A DNA stretch of 5,467 nucleotides from Bacteroidota bacterium (GTDB lineage: Bacteria > Bacteroidota > Bacteroidia > NS11-12g > UBA955): NCBI GenBank assembly GCA_947450015.1, contig CANFUB010000192.1, positions 1 to 5,467 of the forward strand, read 5' to 3'. Shown piece after piece: positions 1 to 5,467 of this stretch. The notes under the pieces were generated by a model. The model had not been told where the DNA came from, did no database searches, and saw nothing but the letters and a program-made list of their open reading frames with translations. Positions within the stretch are counted from its first letter, which is position 1. Every line of letters starts with the position of its first letter. The position numbers and the translations under genes are program-made.

Positions 1-323
1 TGTATGAGACCATCACTAACAATGACAATAATATTATTATTAAACTTCGTCAACCAAAGGTATCCATTAACCATACTTACAAGAAAGAATTCTATACCAT
101 CGATTCAACTTCTATAGATGATAATACGGCACCACATTATGCCAGGGTTAAGTATTTTAATTTTGCCAATGTGAATGAACACAATTTTCCGCTCAAAAAC
201 GAAATAACGGCCTATAATGGTGCAAATAAAATAATTATTACCATGGATTTCGAAAATCCAGATTTCAATTCAATGGTCACTTTTCCTTTTAATATACCCG
301 CCTCTTATGAAAAATGTAAATAG
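1..323 (+). CDS. DUF4292-type lipoprotein, C-terminal part (5' truncated)
   Basis: An open frame runs from the left edge (first full codon at base 3) to a TAG at 321-323 and gives 106 residues with no start in the window. It is rich in Asn, Ile, Lys and Tyr, with alternating hydrophobic residues that suggest beta strands. Near the end it carries a FPFNIPASYE motif, preceded by a segment of the type 'FPLKNEITAY...IIITMDF'. This ending is what I remember of Bacteroidota DUF4292 proteins, predicted envelope lipoproteins thought to have a LolA/LolB-like fold. That family is often encoded directly before an EnvC-like gene, exactly as here. The end overlaps the next start by 17 bp in another frame, which suggests translational coupling. 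The N-terminus, where a lipobox would be, is outside the window, so the lipoprotein claim is by family only. The biochemical role is unknown. Confidence 0.7.
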   Translation, partial: YETITNNDNNIIIKLRQPKVSINHTYKKEFYTIDSTSIDDNTAPHYARVKYFNFANVNEHNFPLKNEITAYNGANKIIITMDFENPDFNSMVTFPFNIPASYEKCK

Positions 324-1584
324 ATTCAATTGTATATTATTAGCCCTGCTATTTCTTGCCAGCCAATTAAATGGTCAAACTTCGCGCAAGGACCTTGAGA
401 AACAAAGAAAGCAGACTGAGGAGCAAATAGCATTGACTAAAAAAATTCTAAACGAAACTAAAAGTAAGAAAAATCAAAGTTTAAAGGAATTGGTTTCAAT
501 TAGTCGCTTAATTGAAAAAAGAGAGGAACTTATTACTACCATCAATAGCGAAATTCAATATGTTAACAACGATGTAGAGCAAAAGAAGGACGACATTGAT
601 AGTCTGAATTCACAGCTCGACAAGGAGAAAAAAAATTATGCCAAGGCCATAGTACAATCCTATAAAAACAGAAAAGTGTATAACAATGCACTGTATCTTT
701 TTGCTGCCAAGTCCTTCAACCAATTGTTCCAAAGATTAAAATTTATCCAATACCTTTCAGCAGCACAAACCCGTTTTTTAGTTAAAATAGAGAACAATAA
801 AATACAACTAGAACAGCGATTGGCAGAGTTATTAGGACTAAAAGTTTCAAAGGAATTATTGGTTAAAAACAAAGAATCCGAGGTCAATGAACTTGAACAA
901 GACAAGAACCAAAAAAATAAAGCAATTATTTCTTTAACAGGTAAAGAGAAGGAATTAAAAGCACAATTAGACAAACAAAAGAGGGCAAAAGAAAACCTTA
1001 ATGCGCAAATCAATGCCATCATAGCCAAAGAAATTGCAGAAGCCCGCAAGAAGGCGAAAGAGCAAGCTGGCAAAACAGCAAAAAAAGAAACCAAAACTGA
1101 TAATTCTAAGAAAACCGACCCTAAAGCCGAAGCCAAAGAACCGCTTTTAACCCCCGAGGCCAAAGAACTTTCGGATAATTTTGCGGCCAATAAAGGCAAA
1201 TTACCTTGGCCAGTCGAAAAAGGTTTTATCTCCGAACATTTTGGAACACATGCCCATGCTAAGCTCGATCAAGTGATGATTCAAAACAATGGCTTAGATA
1301 TTCAATCAGTTAGTGGATCTTCTGCACGCTGCGTATACAAAGGAACGGTTGCAGCCATCATTTCTATTCCAGGAATGGGCAAAACAGTTTTAGTAAACCA
1401 TGGCGAGTATTTTACGGTCTATTCAAAATTAAAAAACATAACGGTAAGTCAAGGCCAAACGCTAAATTTAAAACAAACCATTGGCACTGTAGATGAAGAC
1501 GAAGATGGGGCAACTGAAATACATTTTGAAATTTGGCTCAATCAAGACAAGCAAAATCCTGAAATTTGGCTAGCAAAAAAATAA
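307..1584 (+). CDS. envC: EnvC-like murein hydrolase activator (degenerate M23/LytM domain)
   Basis: Predicted periplasmic protein of 425 residues. Residues 1-23 form a signal peptide with likely cleavage at LNG|Q. Residues 25-110 and about 160-255 are Lys/Glu/Gln-rich heptad-like sequence expected to form long coiled coils. Residues 245-285 are a Lys/Ala/Glu-rich linker. Residues 297-423 are an M23/LytM domain, beginning KGKLPWPVEKG and ending NPEIWL. In active LytM enzymes zinc is held by H...D and by the second His of HxH. Here the first His is Asn (N327), D331 remains, and HxH is E404-I-H406; H365 in VNHGEY is kept. The domain is therefore probably not a peptidase. EnvC and NlpD also lack catalytic residues and activate N-acetylmuramyl-L-alanine amidases for septal peptidoglycan splitting, so an activator role is inferred. 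The ATG at 307 is followed at once by the signal peptide, and no Shine-Dalgarno is visible. No amidase gene is nearby. Confidence 0.88.
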   Translation: MKNVNRFNCILLALLFLASQLNGQTSRKDLEKQRKQTEEQIALTKKILNETKSKKNQSLKELVSISRLIEKREELITTINSEIQYVNNDVEQKKDDIDSLNSQLDKEKKNYAKAIVQSYKNRKVYNNALYLFAAKSFNQLFQRLKFIQYLSAAQTRFLVKIENNKIQLEQRLAELLGLKVSKELLVKNKESEVNELEQDKNQKNKAIISLTGKEKELKAQLDKQKRAKENLNAQINAIIAKEIAEARKKAKEQAGKTAKKETKTDNSKKTDPKAEAKEPLLTPEAKELSDNFAANKGKLPWPVEKGFISEHFGTHAHAKLDQVMIQNNGLDIQSVSGSSARCVYKGTVAAIISIPGMGKTVLVNHGEYFTVYSKLKNITVSQGQTLNLKQTIGTVDEDEDGATEIHFEIWLNQDKQNPEIWLAKK

Positions 1585-1590
1585 ACAACA

Positions 1591-2439
1591 ATGGAAATTA
1601 AAACAATTGCCATCGCAGGCGCAGGCACCATGGGTGCAGGGATAGCACAAGTTTGTGCCCAAGCCAATTATAAAGTTATCCTTTTTGATATCAATGATCA
1701 AATGCTAATTAAGGCCAAGGATGGCATTCAACAATCACTGAATAAATTAAATAGTTTAGGTAAGATTACTGCAGAACAAGCAGCTACAATTATTAGTAGC
1801 ATACAATTTATTTCAGGTATTGAGTTGGTTAAAGCTGACTTAATAATTGAAGCCATTATTGAAAAGTTAGATGTAAAGGTCGATTTGTTTCTTAAATTAA
1901 TGAACATTAATGGGCCCCAAACAATTTATGCTAGTAACACCTCTTCGATTCCCATTACCCAAATTGCCGCTAAATTACCTTATGCGAGTCAATTTATAGG
2001 CATCCATTTTTTTAATCCTGCTCAAATTATGAAGTTGGTTGAAATAATAAAAGGCGCCAAAACTGATGCTAAAATTGTTAACATTGCTAAAGATTTTATT
2101 GTAAAACTTAAAAAAGAACCTGTGATTGCAGCTGATGCCCCTGGGTTTATTGTTAATAGAATTGCACGTCTTTATTATGTAGAAGCGTTAAAGATTATTG
2201 AAGAAGGGCTTTGCGATTTTGAAAATGTGGATGCAATAATGGAGGCTTCAGGTTTTAAAATGGGTCCATTTAAATTGATGGATCTAATTGGGGTTGATAC
2301 CAATTATTCTGTAACAGAGAGCCAATATCTCTTATTTAATTACGAACCACGTTTTAGGCCAAGCAGAATTCAAAAACAAAAAGTAGATGCTGGCTTACAT
2401 GGAAGAAAGAGTAAGGAAGGATTTTACAAATATGAATAG
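1591..2439 (+). CDS. hbd: 3-hydroxybutyryl-CoA dehydrogenase (3-hydroxyacyl-CoA dehydrogenase family)
   Basis: Cytoplasmic enzyme of 282 residues, full length for the short single-function family. It interconverts 3-hydroxyacyl-CoA and 3-oxoacyl-CoA with NAD(H), in fatty-acid or butanoate-type metabolism. The N-terminal Rossmann domain has the GAGTMG loop (residues 10-15) and an acidic D33 after the second strand, which favours NAD over NADP. The catalytic set is intact: S118 (SNTSS), H139 (GIHFFNP), E151 (KLVEII) and N189 (GFIVNR). The spacing of 21, 12 and 38 residues matches human HAD (S137, H158, E170, N208). The C-terminal helical domain shows MDLIGVD and ends in the usual GRKSKEGFYKYE tail. 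The start lies 6 bp after the envC-like stop, so the two are probably co-transcribed, though no functional link to the envelope is known. Chain-length preference (C4 or longer), and so the exact name, cannot be read from sequence. No thiolase or crotonase gene is in the window. Confidence 0.93.
   Translation: MEIKTIAIAGAGTMGAGIAQVCAQANYKVILFDINDQMLIKAKDGIQQSLNKLNSLGKITAEQAATIISSIQFISGIELVKADLIIEAIIEKLDVKVDLFLKLMNINGPQTIYASNTSSIPITQIAAKLPYASQFIGIHFFNPAQIMKLVEIIKGAKTDAKIVNIAKDFIVKLKKEPVIAADAPGFIVNRIARLYYVEALKIIEEGLCDFENVDAIMEASGFKMGPFKLMDLIGVDTNYSVTESQYLLFNYEPRFRPSRIQKQKVDAGLHGRKSKEGFYKYE
2413..2420 (+). promoter_or_regulatory. possible ribosome binding site (AAGGAAGG) for the Rieske-like lipoprotein
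   Basis: A purine-rich AAGGAAGG lies inside the last codons of the dehydrogenase gene, 11 bp before the ATG at 2432. It supports 2432 over the upstream in-frame ATG at 2387 as the start. Shine-Dalgarno sequences are weakly used in Bacteroidota, and this stretch also encodes part of the conserved GRKSKEG motif, so it may be coincidence. Confidence 0.3.
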
Positions 2440-2884
2440 GTTAGTCGTTTTTATACTACTAGTATTAGGGTACAGTTGTGCAAAGAATTCAGACAATGCG
2501 AATCCCGAGCCAATTGACAATGTGCCTGTCAGTATAACAGTCAACCTTAATTTACCTTCCAATTTTCATTTACAGAATGTTGGTTCATTTATTTTTCTTA
2601 CTGGAGGTGTTAAGGGAGTTGTTCTTGTGCATCATACCGACGATAATTTCTACGCCTTTGATAGGGCTTGCAGTTATCAGCCAAATTCTGTTAGTTGTTC
2701 TAAATTAGAAGTTGATACGGCTTTTCTTCAATTCAGGTGCGGTCAAACCACTTCGCAAGGCTTTCAAAAATGCTGTGAATCTCGTTTCTTTTTTGATGGT
2801 TCAGTATCACAATCCCCTGCTCGCTTTCCGCTTAAACAATATAATATTACTAAAAACGGTAACACAATATTTATATCAAATTAA
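2432..2884 (+). CDS. small predicted lipoprotein with a degenerate Rieske-like domain
   Basis: Protein of 150 residues. Residues 1-15 are a hydrophobic lipoprotein signal ending LGYS|C, with C16 as the likely lipidated cysteine; the lipobox is loose, as is common in this phylum. A longer frame starts at 2387, but its first 15 residues are charged and would bury the signal peptide, so I take the ATG at 2432. Residues 45-140 follow the Rieske order: a strand pair with GVVLVHH, then FYAFDRACSY, a Cys-rich insert, a second cluster KCCESRFFFDGSV, then PARFPLKQY. A canonical Rieske centre needs CxH and CxxH. Here CxH is C80-S-Y82, and the CHGS-like site reads C115-E-S, so both His ligands are missing while Cys persist (C80, C89, C103, C114, C115). 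A normal 2Fe-2S cluster is therefore unlikely; disulfides or a structural role are possible. Function is unknown. The gene overlaps the dehydrogenase by 8 bp, suggesting coupled translation. The Rieske assignment rests on motif pattern only. Confidence 0.65.
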   Translation: MNRLVVFILLVLGYSCAKNSDNANPEPIDNVPVSITVNLNLPSNFHLQNVGSFIFLTGGVKGVVLVHHTDDNFYAFDRACSYQPNSVSCSKLEVDTAFLQFRCGQTTSQGFQKCCESRFFFDGSVSQSPARFPLKQYNITKNGNTIFISN

Positions 2885-2899
2885 ATTTTTTTTAAAAAA

Positions 2900-2932
2900 T
2901 TGTAGTATAAGTTAATCCTTTTTATATATTTG
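2900..2932 (+). promoter_or_regulatory. Bacteroidota-type promoter candidate for the ompA-family gene
   Basis: TATATTTG at 2925-2932 matches the Bacteroidota -7 consensus TAnnTTTG exactly. A TTG at 2900-2902 lies 22 bp upstream, within the spacing reported for the -33 element in this phylum. The predicted transcript would start near 2938 and leave a short AT-rich leader of about 30 nt without a Shine-Dalgarno, as is usual for strongly expressed genes in the group. A second, poorer match, AACTTTTG at 2944-2951, has one mismatch. Confidence 0.6.
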
Positions 2933-2970
2933 TCGGGTTGTAAAACTTTTGTAAAATTTTAATACAGCTT

Positions 2971-4506
2971 ATGATGAAAAAACATTTACTACTTACATTT
3001 CTTGCCTATATATTTATATTTCAGGCATTTTCTCAATCTGCCGAACGTAGGCTTGGTATCGAAATTAATGGAGGCATTAATGAGTATCAAGGTGATTTAG
3101 GTTCTGCTCTCTTTTTCGCGCGAAAACCTAATTATCAAGGTATTGGCGGTTCTATCAGTTACTATTTAAATCCGAATATTGACGTATGTCTCTTTGGATC
3201 AGGTGGTGATGTTGGGTTTCAAACATTTGTTCCAAATGTGTTACCTTATCTAACTTACCAAACTTTTAGAGCCAACGTTGCAACTGTTAATGGTGGTATT
3301 CGTTTTAAATTTATCAAAGACAAGCCGTTCACGCCCTATCTTATGTTAGGTGTTGGAGGTGTTTACTTACATAGCAATGTAAGTAAAAGTCCTGATTCAT
3401 ACACAGGTGCTGCAGGTAACTTAGCTGGTGGTCTTGGATTTCAATACAGCTTTAATGAAAAATTTGGTGTTCGTTTGCAGTCAGTTGCTAACTATACCTT
3501 TAATGATATTTGGGATGGCGCTCCTTTCACTTACTTAACGCATACTAGAAACAAAAACAATGATATGTTCTTGTTCCATTCACTTGGATTCTTCTACAAC
3601 ATGCCTTATGGAGATGCTGCTGCTGGTGGATCTGGCTTGAAAGACAAAGACAAAGATGGTGTGCCTGATAAATTGGATAAATGTCCAAAAACATTGCCTT
3701 CTCAGTTCCCTGTTAACGACGAAGGTTGTCCTAAAGATTCAGATCTTGATACAATTCCTGATTACCTAGATAGCTGCCCTTACCAATTCGGTCCTCGTAA
3801 ATTCAACGGTTGCCCTGATAAAGATGGTGATGGTATCATGGATAAATTAGATGCTTGTCCTGATAAAGCCGGTCCAGTAGAATTCAACGGTTGCCCTGAT
3901 ACAGATGGTGATGGTGTGCTTGATAAAGACGACCAATGCCCTGCAGTTAAAGGTGCTAAAGAATTCAATGGTTGCCCAGATACTGATGGCGATGGCATTG
4001 AAGATAGAAAAGATAAATGCGTAAACATTGCTGGTCCAGTTGAAGGCGAAGGTTGCCCTGACTCAGATGGTGATGGTGTATATGACAATAAAGACGTTTG
4101 TAAATCAGTACCTGGTACTATTGCAAACAAAGGTTGTCCTGAAATCAAACAAGAAGTTATTGCTAAAATTGCTTTAGCCGCTAAAGGAATCAATTTCGAA
4201 ACTGGTAAAGACATTATCAAAACAGAATCATATGATGACTTAGATGCTTTGGTTAAAATCTTAAACGATTACCCAGAAGCTAACGTAGCAATTGATGGTC
4301 ATACTGATAATGTAGGTGTTTCAGCAGCAAATCTTGAGTTATCTCAAAAACGTGCTGATGCAGTAAAAGCATACTTAATCAACAAAGGTATTTCAGCAAT
4401 GAGATTAACTTCTACTGGTTATGGCGATACTCAGCCAATTGCTGATAACAAAACCAAAGATGGTAAAGCAAAAAATAGAAGAGTTGATTTTAAATTAACT
4501 TACTAA
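2971..4506 (+). CDS. OmpA-family outer-membrane protein with thrombospondin type 3 repeats
   Basis: Predicted outer-membrane protein of 511 residues that anchors the membrane to peptidoglycan. Residues 1-21 are a signal peptide (probable cleavage AFS|Q). Residues 25-215 alternate hydrophobic and polar residues, with Gly/aromatic strands such as LGIEINGGINEYQGDL, and end near FHSLGFFYNM, consistent with a small beta-barrel. Residues 225-390 are six thrombospondin type 3 repeats, rich in DxDGDG and Cys. Residues 400-511 are an OmpA C-terminal domain: INFETGKD, then GHTDNVG, LSQKRADAV and KNRRVDF. D446 and R461, 15 residues apart, match the D271/R286 pair that binds diaminopimelate in Acinetobacter OmpA. 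The gene stands alone, with its own promoter candidate and terminator. Glycine is mostly GGT and alanine often GCT, a bias that looks like high expression. Translation could begin at 2971 or at the adjacent ATG at 2974. Whether the barrel forms a pore cannot be told from sequence. Confidence 0.92.
   Translation: MMKKHLLLTFLAYIFIFQAFSQSAERRLGIEINGGINEYQGDLGSALFFARKPNYQGIGGSISYYLNPNIDVCLFGSGGDVGFQTFVPNVLPYLTYQTFRANVATVNGGIRFKFIKDKPFTPYLMLGVGGVYLHSNVSKSPDSYTGAAGNLAGGLGFQYSFNEKFGVRLQSVANYTFNDIWDGAPFTYLTHTRNKNNDMFLFHSLGFFYNMPYGDAAAGGSGLKDKDKDGVPDKLDKCPKTLPSQFPVNDEGCPKDSDLDTIPDYLDSCPYQFGPRKFNGCPDKDGDGIMDKLDACPDKAGPVEFNGCPDTDGDGVLDKDDQCPAVKGAKEFNGCPDTDGDGIEDRKDKCVNIAGPVEGEGCPDSDGDGVYDNKDVCKSVPGTIANKGCPEIKQEVIAKIALAAKGINFETGKDIIKTESYDDLDALVKILNDYPEANVAIDGHTDNVGVSAANLELSQKRADAVKAYLINKGISAMRLTSTGYGDTQPIADNKTKDGKAKNRRVDFKLTY
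3643..4140 (+). repeat. six in-frame thrombospondin type 3 repeats (81-bp period in units 3-6)
   Basis: This stretch encodes residues 225-390 of the OmpA-family protein. The closing cysteines lie at residues 253, 281, 308, 335, 362 and 389, so the last four units are exactly 27 residues (81 bp) apart. Unit 2 is 28 residues and unit 1 is longer. Each unit has a Ca-binding type loop, ideally DxDGDGxxD, followed by two Cys. Unit 2 reads DSDLDTIPD and has lost the DGDG core. Units 2-4 are also very alike in DNA, sharing the 11-mer TTCAACGGTTG or a near copy followed by CCCTGAT or CCCAGAT. That suggests fairly recent duplication or conversion. Confidence 0.88.
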
Positions 4507-4522
4507 GTAAAATATTTCTAAC

Positions 4523-4559
4523 AAAAAAAGCGCTTCATTTATTTGAAGCGCTTTTTTTT
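4523..4559. terminator. bidirectional intrinsic terminator between ompA-family gene and aat
   Basis: The GC-containing stem AGCGCTTCA (4529-4537) pairs perfectly with TGAAGCGCT (4544-4552) around a 6-nt loop, TTTATT. The flanking seven A (4523-4529) and eight T (4552-4559) extend the pairing to 15 bp and give a U tract on either strand. It lies 16 bp after the ompA-family stop and 11 bp beyond the aat stop, so it can serve both convergent genes. Confidence 0.9.
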
Positions 4560-4570
4560 ATGTTCAAAAA

Positions 4571-5125
4571 TTACAAACATTTTTGAAGTAAGGCTAGGTA
4601 TTCTGACTGCGGGATTTCCTTCACTCCAAATTGTTTTAAATGCGCAGTAATAAATTGACAATCTAATAACCTTATATCAAATTGTAACATCCACTCGACT
4701 AAAAATACGAGGGCCAATTTACTTGCATTGGTCACTGTATGAAACATGCTTTCACCAAAAAAAACCTTTCCCATGGCCACCCCATATAGACCGCCAATCA
4801 ACACATCACCATCCCAAACCTCAAAGCTATAACCATAGCCCATTTCATTTAGTCCACAGTACACTTCAATAATCTCCTCCGAAATCCAGGTTTCTTCGCG
4901 TTTTGCGCATGCACGCATGGTGCCCTCAAAATCTCTATTAATATGGTATTGGTAATTCCCCTTTTTATACTCCCGTCTAAGATTTTTAGGACACTTAAAT
5001 TCAGATAGCAATAGTATGCCCCTCAATTCAGGTTCATACCAATAGATGGCATTGTCTTCGTCAGGCTCTGCCATCGGAAATATGCCATTGGCATAACCAT
5101 GCAATACCTGATGTGCATTAAGCAT
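4571..5125 (-). CDS. aat: leucyl/phenylalanyl-tRNA-protein transferase, short form
   Basis: Cytoplasmic enzyme of 184 residues that moves Leu or Phe from aminoacyl-tRNA to the N-terminus of proteins starting with Arg or Lys, marking them for the ClpS/ClpAP N-end-rule route. Family landmarks occur in order: GYANGIFPMAE (10-20), IYWYEPELRGI (27-37), ETWISEE (78-84), GGLYGVAMG (111-119), FFGESMF (122-128), NASKLAL (133-139) and LLDCQFITAHLKQFG (153-167). E125, D155 and Q157 keep the spacing of E. coli E156, D186 and Q188, so the active site is intact. The usual N-terminal segment with GLLAxGGDL, about 30-45 residues, is absent. An in-frame TAA lies two codons before the ATG, so the short start is real unless there is a sequence error. 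FPMAE with RGI resembles the short alphaproteobacterial type from memory. The gene follows the kinase by 21 bp and probably shares its transcript. Confidence 0.93.
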   Translation of the reverse strand: MLNAHQVLHGYANGIFPMAEPDEDNAIYWYEPELRGILLLSEFKCPKNLRREYKKGNYQYHINRDFEGTMRACAKREETWISEEIIEVYCGLNEMGYGYSFEVWDGDVLIGGLYGVAMGKVFFGESMFHTVTNASKLALVFLVEWMLQFDIRLLDCQFITAHLKQFGVKEIPQSEYLALLQKCL

Positions 5126-5146
5126 ATTTTAAAAATATAAACGCAA

Positions 5147-5467
5147 TTATAGCATCATCTCAACGCTGCTCAGCGCTTGAAATGCTTTTACCCTTGTATT
5201 TAACTGGTCTTCAGTAATGGATAAAATATTTTCAGTTCCAAATTTTTCAACACAGAAACTAGCCATCGCACTACCATAAATAATCGCTCGTTTCATGTTT
5301 TCAAAACTAATATCACCGGTTTTAGCAAGCCAGCCGATGAATCCACCAGCAAATGTATCACCTGCTCCTGTTGGATCAAATACATCTTCTAATAGCATTG
5401 CAGGGGCAAAAAAGACTTGGTCTTTATGAAACAACAAAGCACCATGTTCACCTTTTTTTATGATTAA
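5147..5467 (-). CDS. PfkB-family carbohydrate kinase, C-terminal part (5' truncated)
   Basis: The C-terminal 106 residues of a ribokinase-fold sugar or nucleoside kinase; the frame is open to the right edge, so the start lies outside. The fragment begins LIIKKGEHGALLF, the strand and loop before the nucleotide site. It then has the PfkB signature 2 DPTGAGDTFAGGFIG at fragment residues 31-45. D37 in GAGD is the catalytic base that deprotonates the substrate hydroxyl, and the GAG forms the anion hole. A TTG at 5437 could be mistaken for a start, but the frame continues upstream with conserved residues. The tail (KRAIIYGSAMASFCVEKFG) is the usual helical end. The substrate is set by the missing N-terminal half and cannot be named. 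The gene probably forms a two-gene transcript with aat. No promoter for it is visible in the window. Confidence 0.92.
   Translation of the reverse strand, partial: LIIKKGEHGALLFHKDQVFFAPAMLLEDVFDPTGAGDTFAGGFIGWLAKTGDISFENMKRAIIYGSAMASFCVEKFGTENILSITEDQLNTRVKAFQALSSVEMML

Noticed and set aside
660..1199. Minus-strand open frame of 179 codons opposite the envC-like gene
   Set aside because: Its Ser/Leu/Phe-rich composition is the mirror of the Lys/Glu-rich coiled coil on the other strand. It has no recognisable motif, and the + strand gene is clear.
2387..2431. Upstream in-frame ATG giving the Rieske-like protein 15 more residues
   Set aside because: The extra residues are charged and would sit before the hydrophobic lipoprotein signal, and the overlap with the dehydrogenase would be 53 bp. 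The ATG at 2432 fits a signal peptide directly.
2884..2901. AT-only inverted repeat AATTTTTT/AAAAAATT just after the Rieske-like stop, considered as a terminator
   Set aside because: It has only 8 A-T pairs with a 2-nt loop, so the hairpin would be weak and sterically strained. It is better seen as AT-rich sequence upstream of the promoter.
2712..2915. 67-codon + strand open frame overlapping the Rieske-like gene
   Set aside because: It is in another frame of a better-supported gene, shows no signal or motif, and runs into the AT-rich promoter region.
3643..4140. Regular repeats considered as a CRISPR-like or other non-coding array
   Set aside because: The repeats keep the reading frame, encode DxDGDG/Cys units and lack unique spacers, so they are protein domain repeats.
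3780..4220. Minus-strand open frame of 146 codons opposite the thrombospondin repeats
   Set aside because: The repeating SPSxSGQP pattern is only the antisense reading of the DGDG/Cys repeats. The + strand gene is unambiguous.
5126..5146. Possible promoter for aat in the 21-bp gap after the kinase
   Set aside because: On the minus strand there is only a TATATTTT-like stretch with one mismatch to TAnnTTTG. It lies too close to the start to leave a leader, so transcription from the kinase promoter is simpler.

Overview
The window looks like a piece of chromosome from a member of the Bacteroidota. The DNA is AT-rich and most genes lack a Shine-Dalgarno sequence. The one clear promoter candidate has the phylum's TAnnTTTG -7 element. 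Several proteins are of types common in that phylum: the end of a DUF4292-type lipoprotein, an EnvC-like protein with a degenerate M23 domain, and an OmpA-family porin with thrombospondin type 3 repeats. The class cannot be fixed from the sequence alone.

Left part, + strand (1-2884): four tightly packed genes that look like one transcription unit. They are the 3' end of a DUF4292-type gene, an envC-like murein hydrolase activator (17-bp overlap with the gene before it), a 3-hydroxybutyryl-CoA dehydrogenase (6-bp gap), and a small predicted lipoprotein (8-bp overlap). The lipoprotein resembles a Rieske domain that has lost both histidine ligands. The first two genes concern the cell envelope and the third is acyl-CoA metabolism, so the grouping is not an obvious pathway.

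Middle (2885-4560): an 86-bp gap carries a Bacteroidota-type promoter candidate. It drives a 511-residue OmpA-family outer-membrane protein with an N-terminal beta-barrel-like domain, six calcium-binding type repeats and a peptidoglycan-binding OmpA domain. A strong stem-loop flanked by A and T runs follows and can terminate transcription from both sides.

Right part, - strand (4571-5467): a convergent pair, transcribed right to left. The C-terminal part of a PfkB-family sugar kinase is cut by the window edge. It is followed after 21 bp by aat, leucyl/phenylalanyl-tRNA-protein transferase, in a short form that lacks the usual N-terminal segment.

I see no RNA genes, mobile elements, CRISPR arrays or phage genes. 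The region reads as ordinary core genome. The items most worth a second look are the ligand-less Rieske-like lipoprotein and the short-form Aat.
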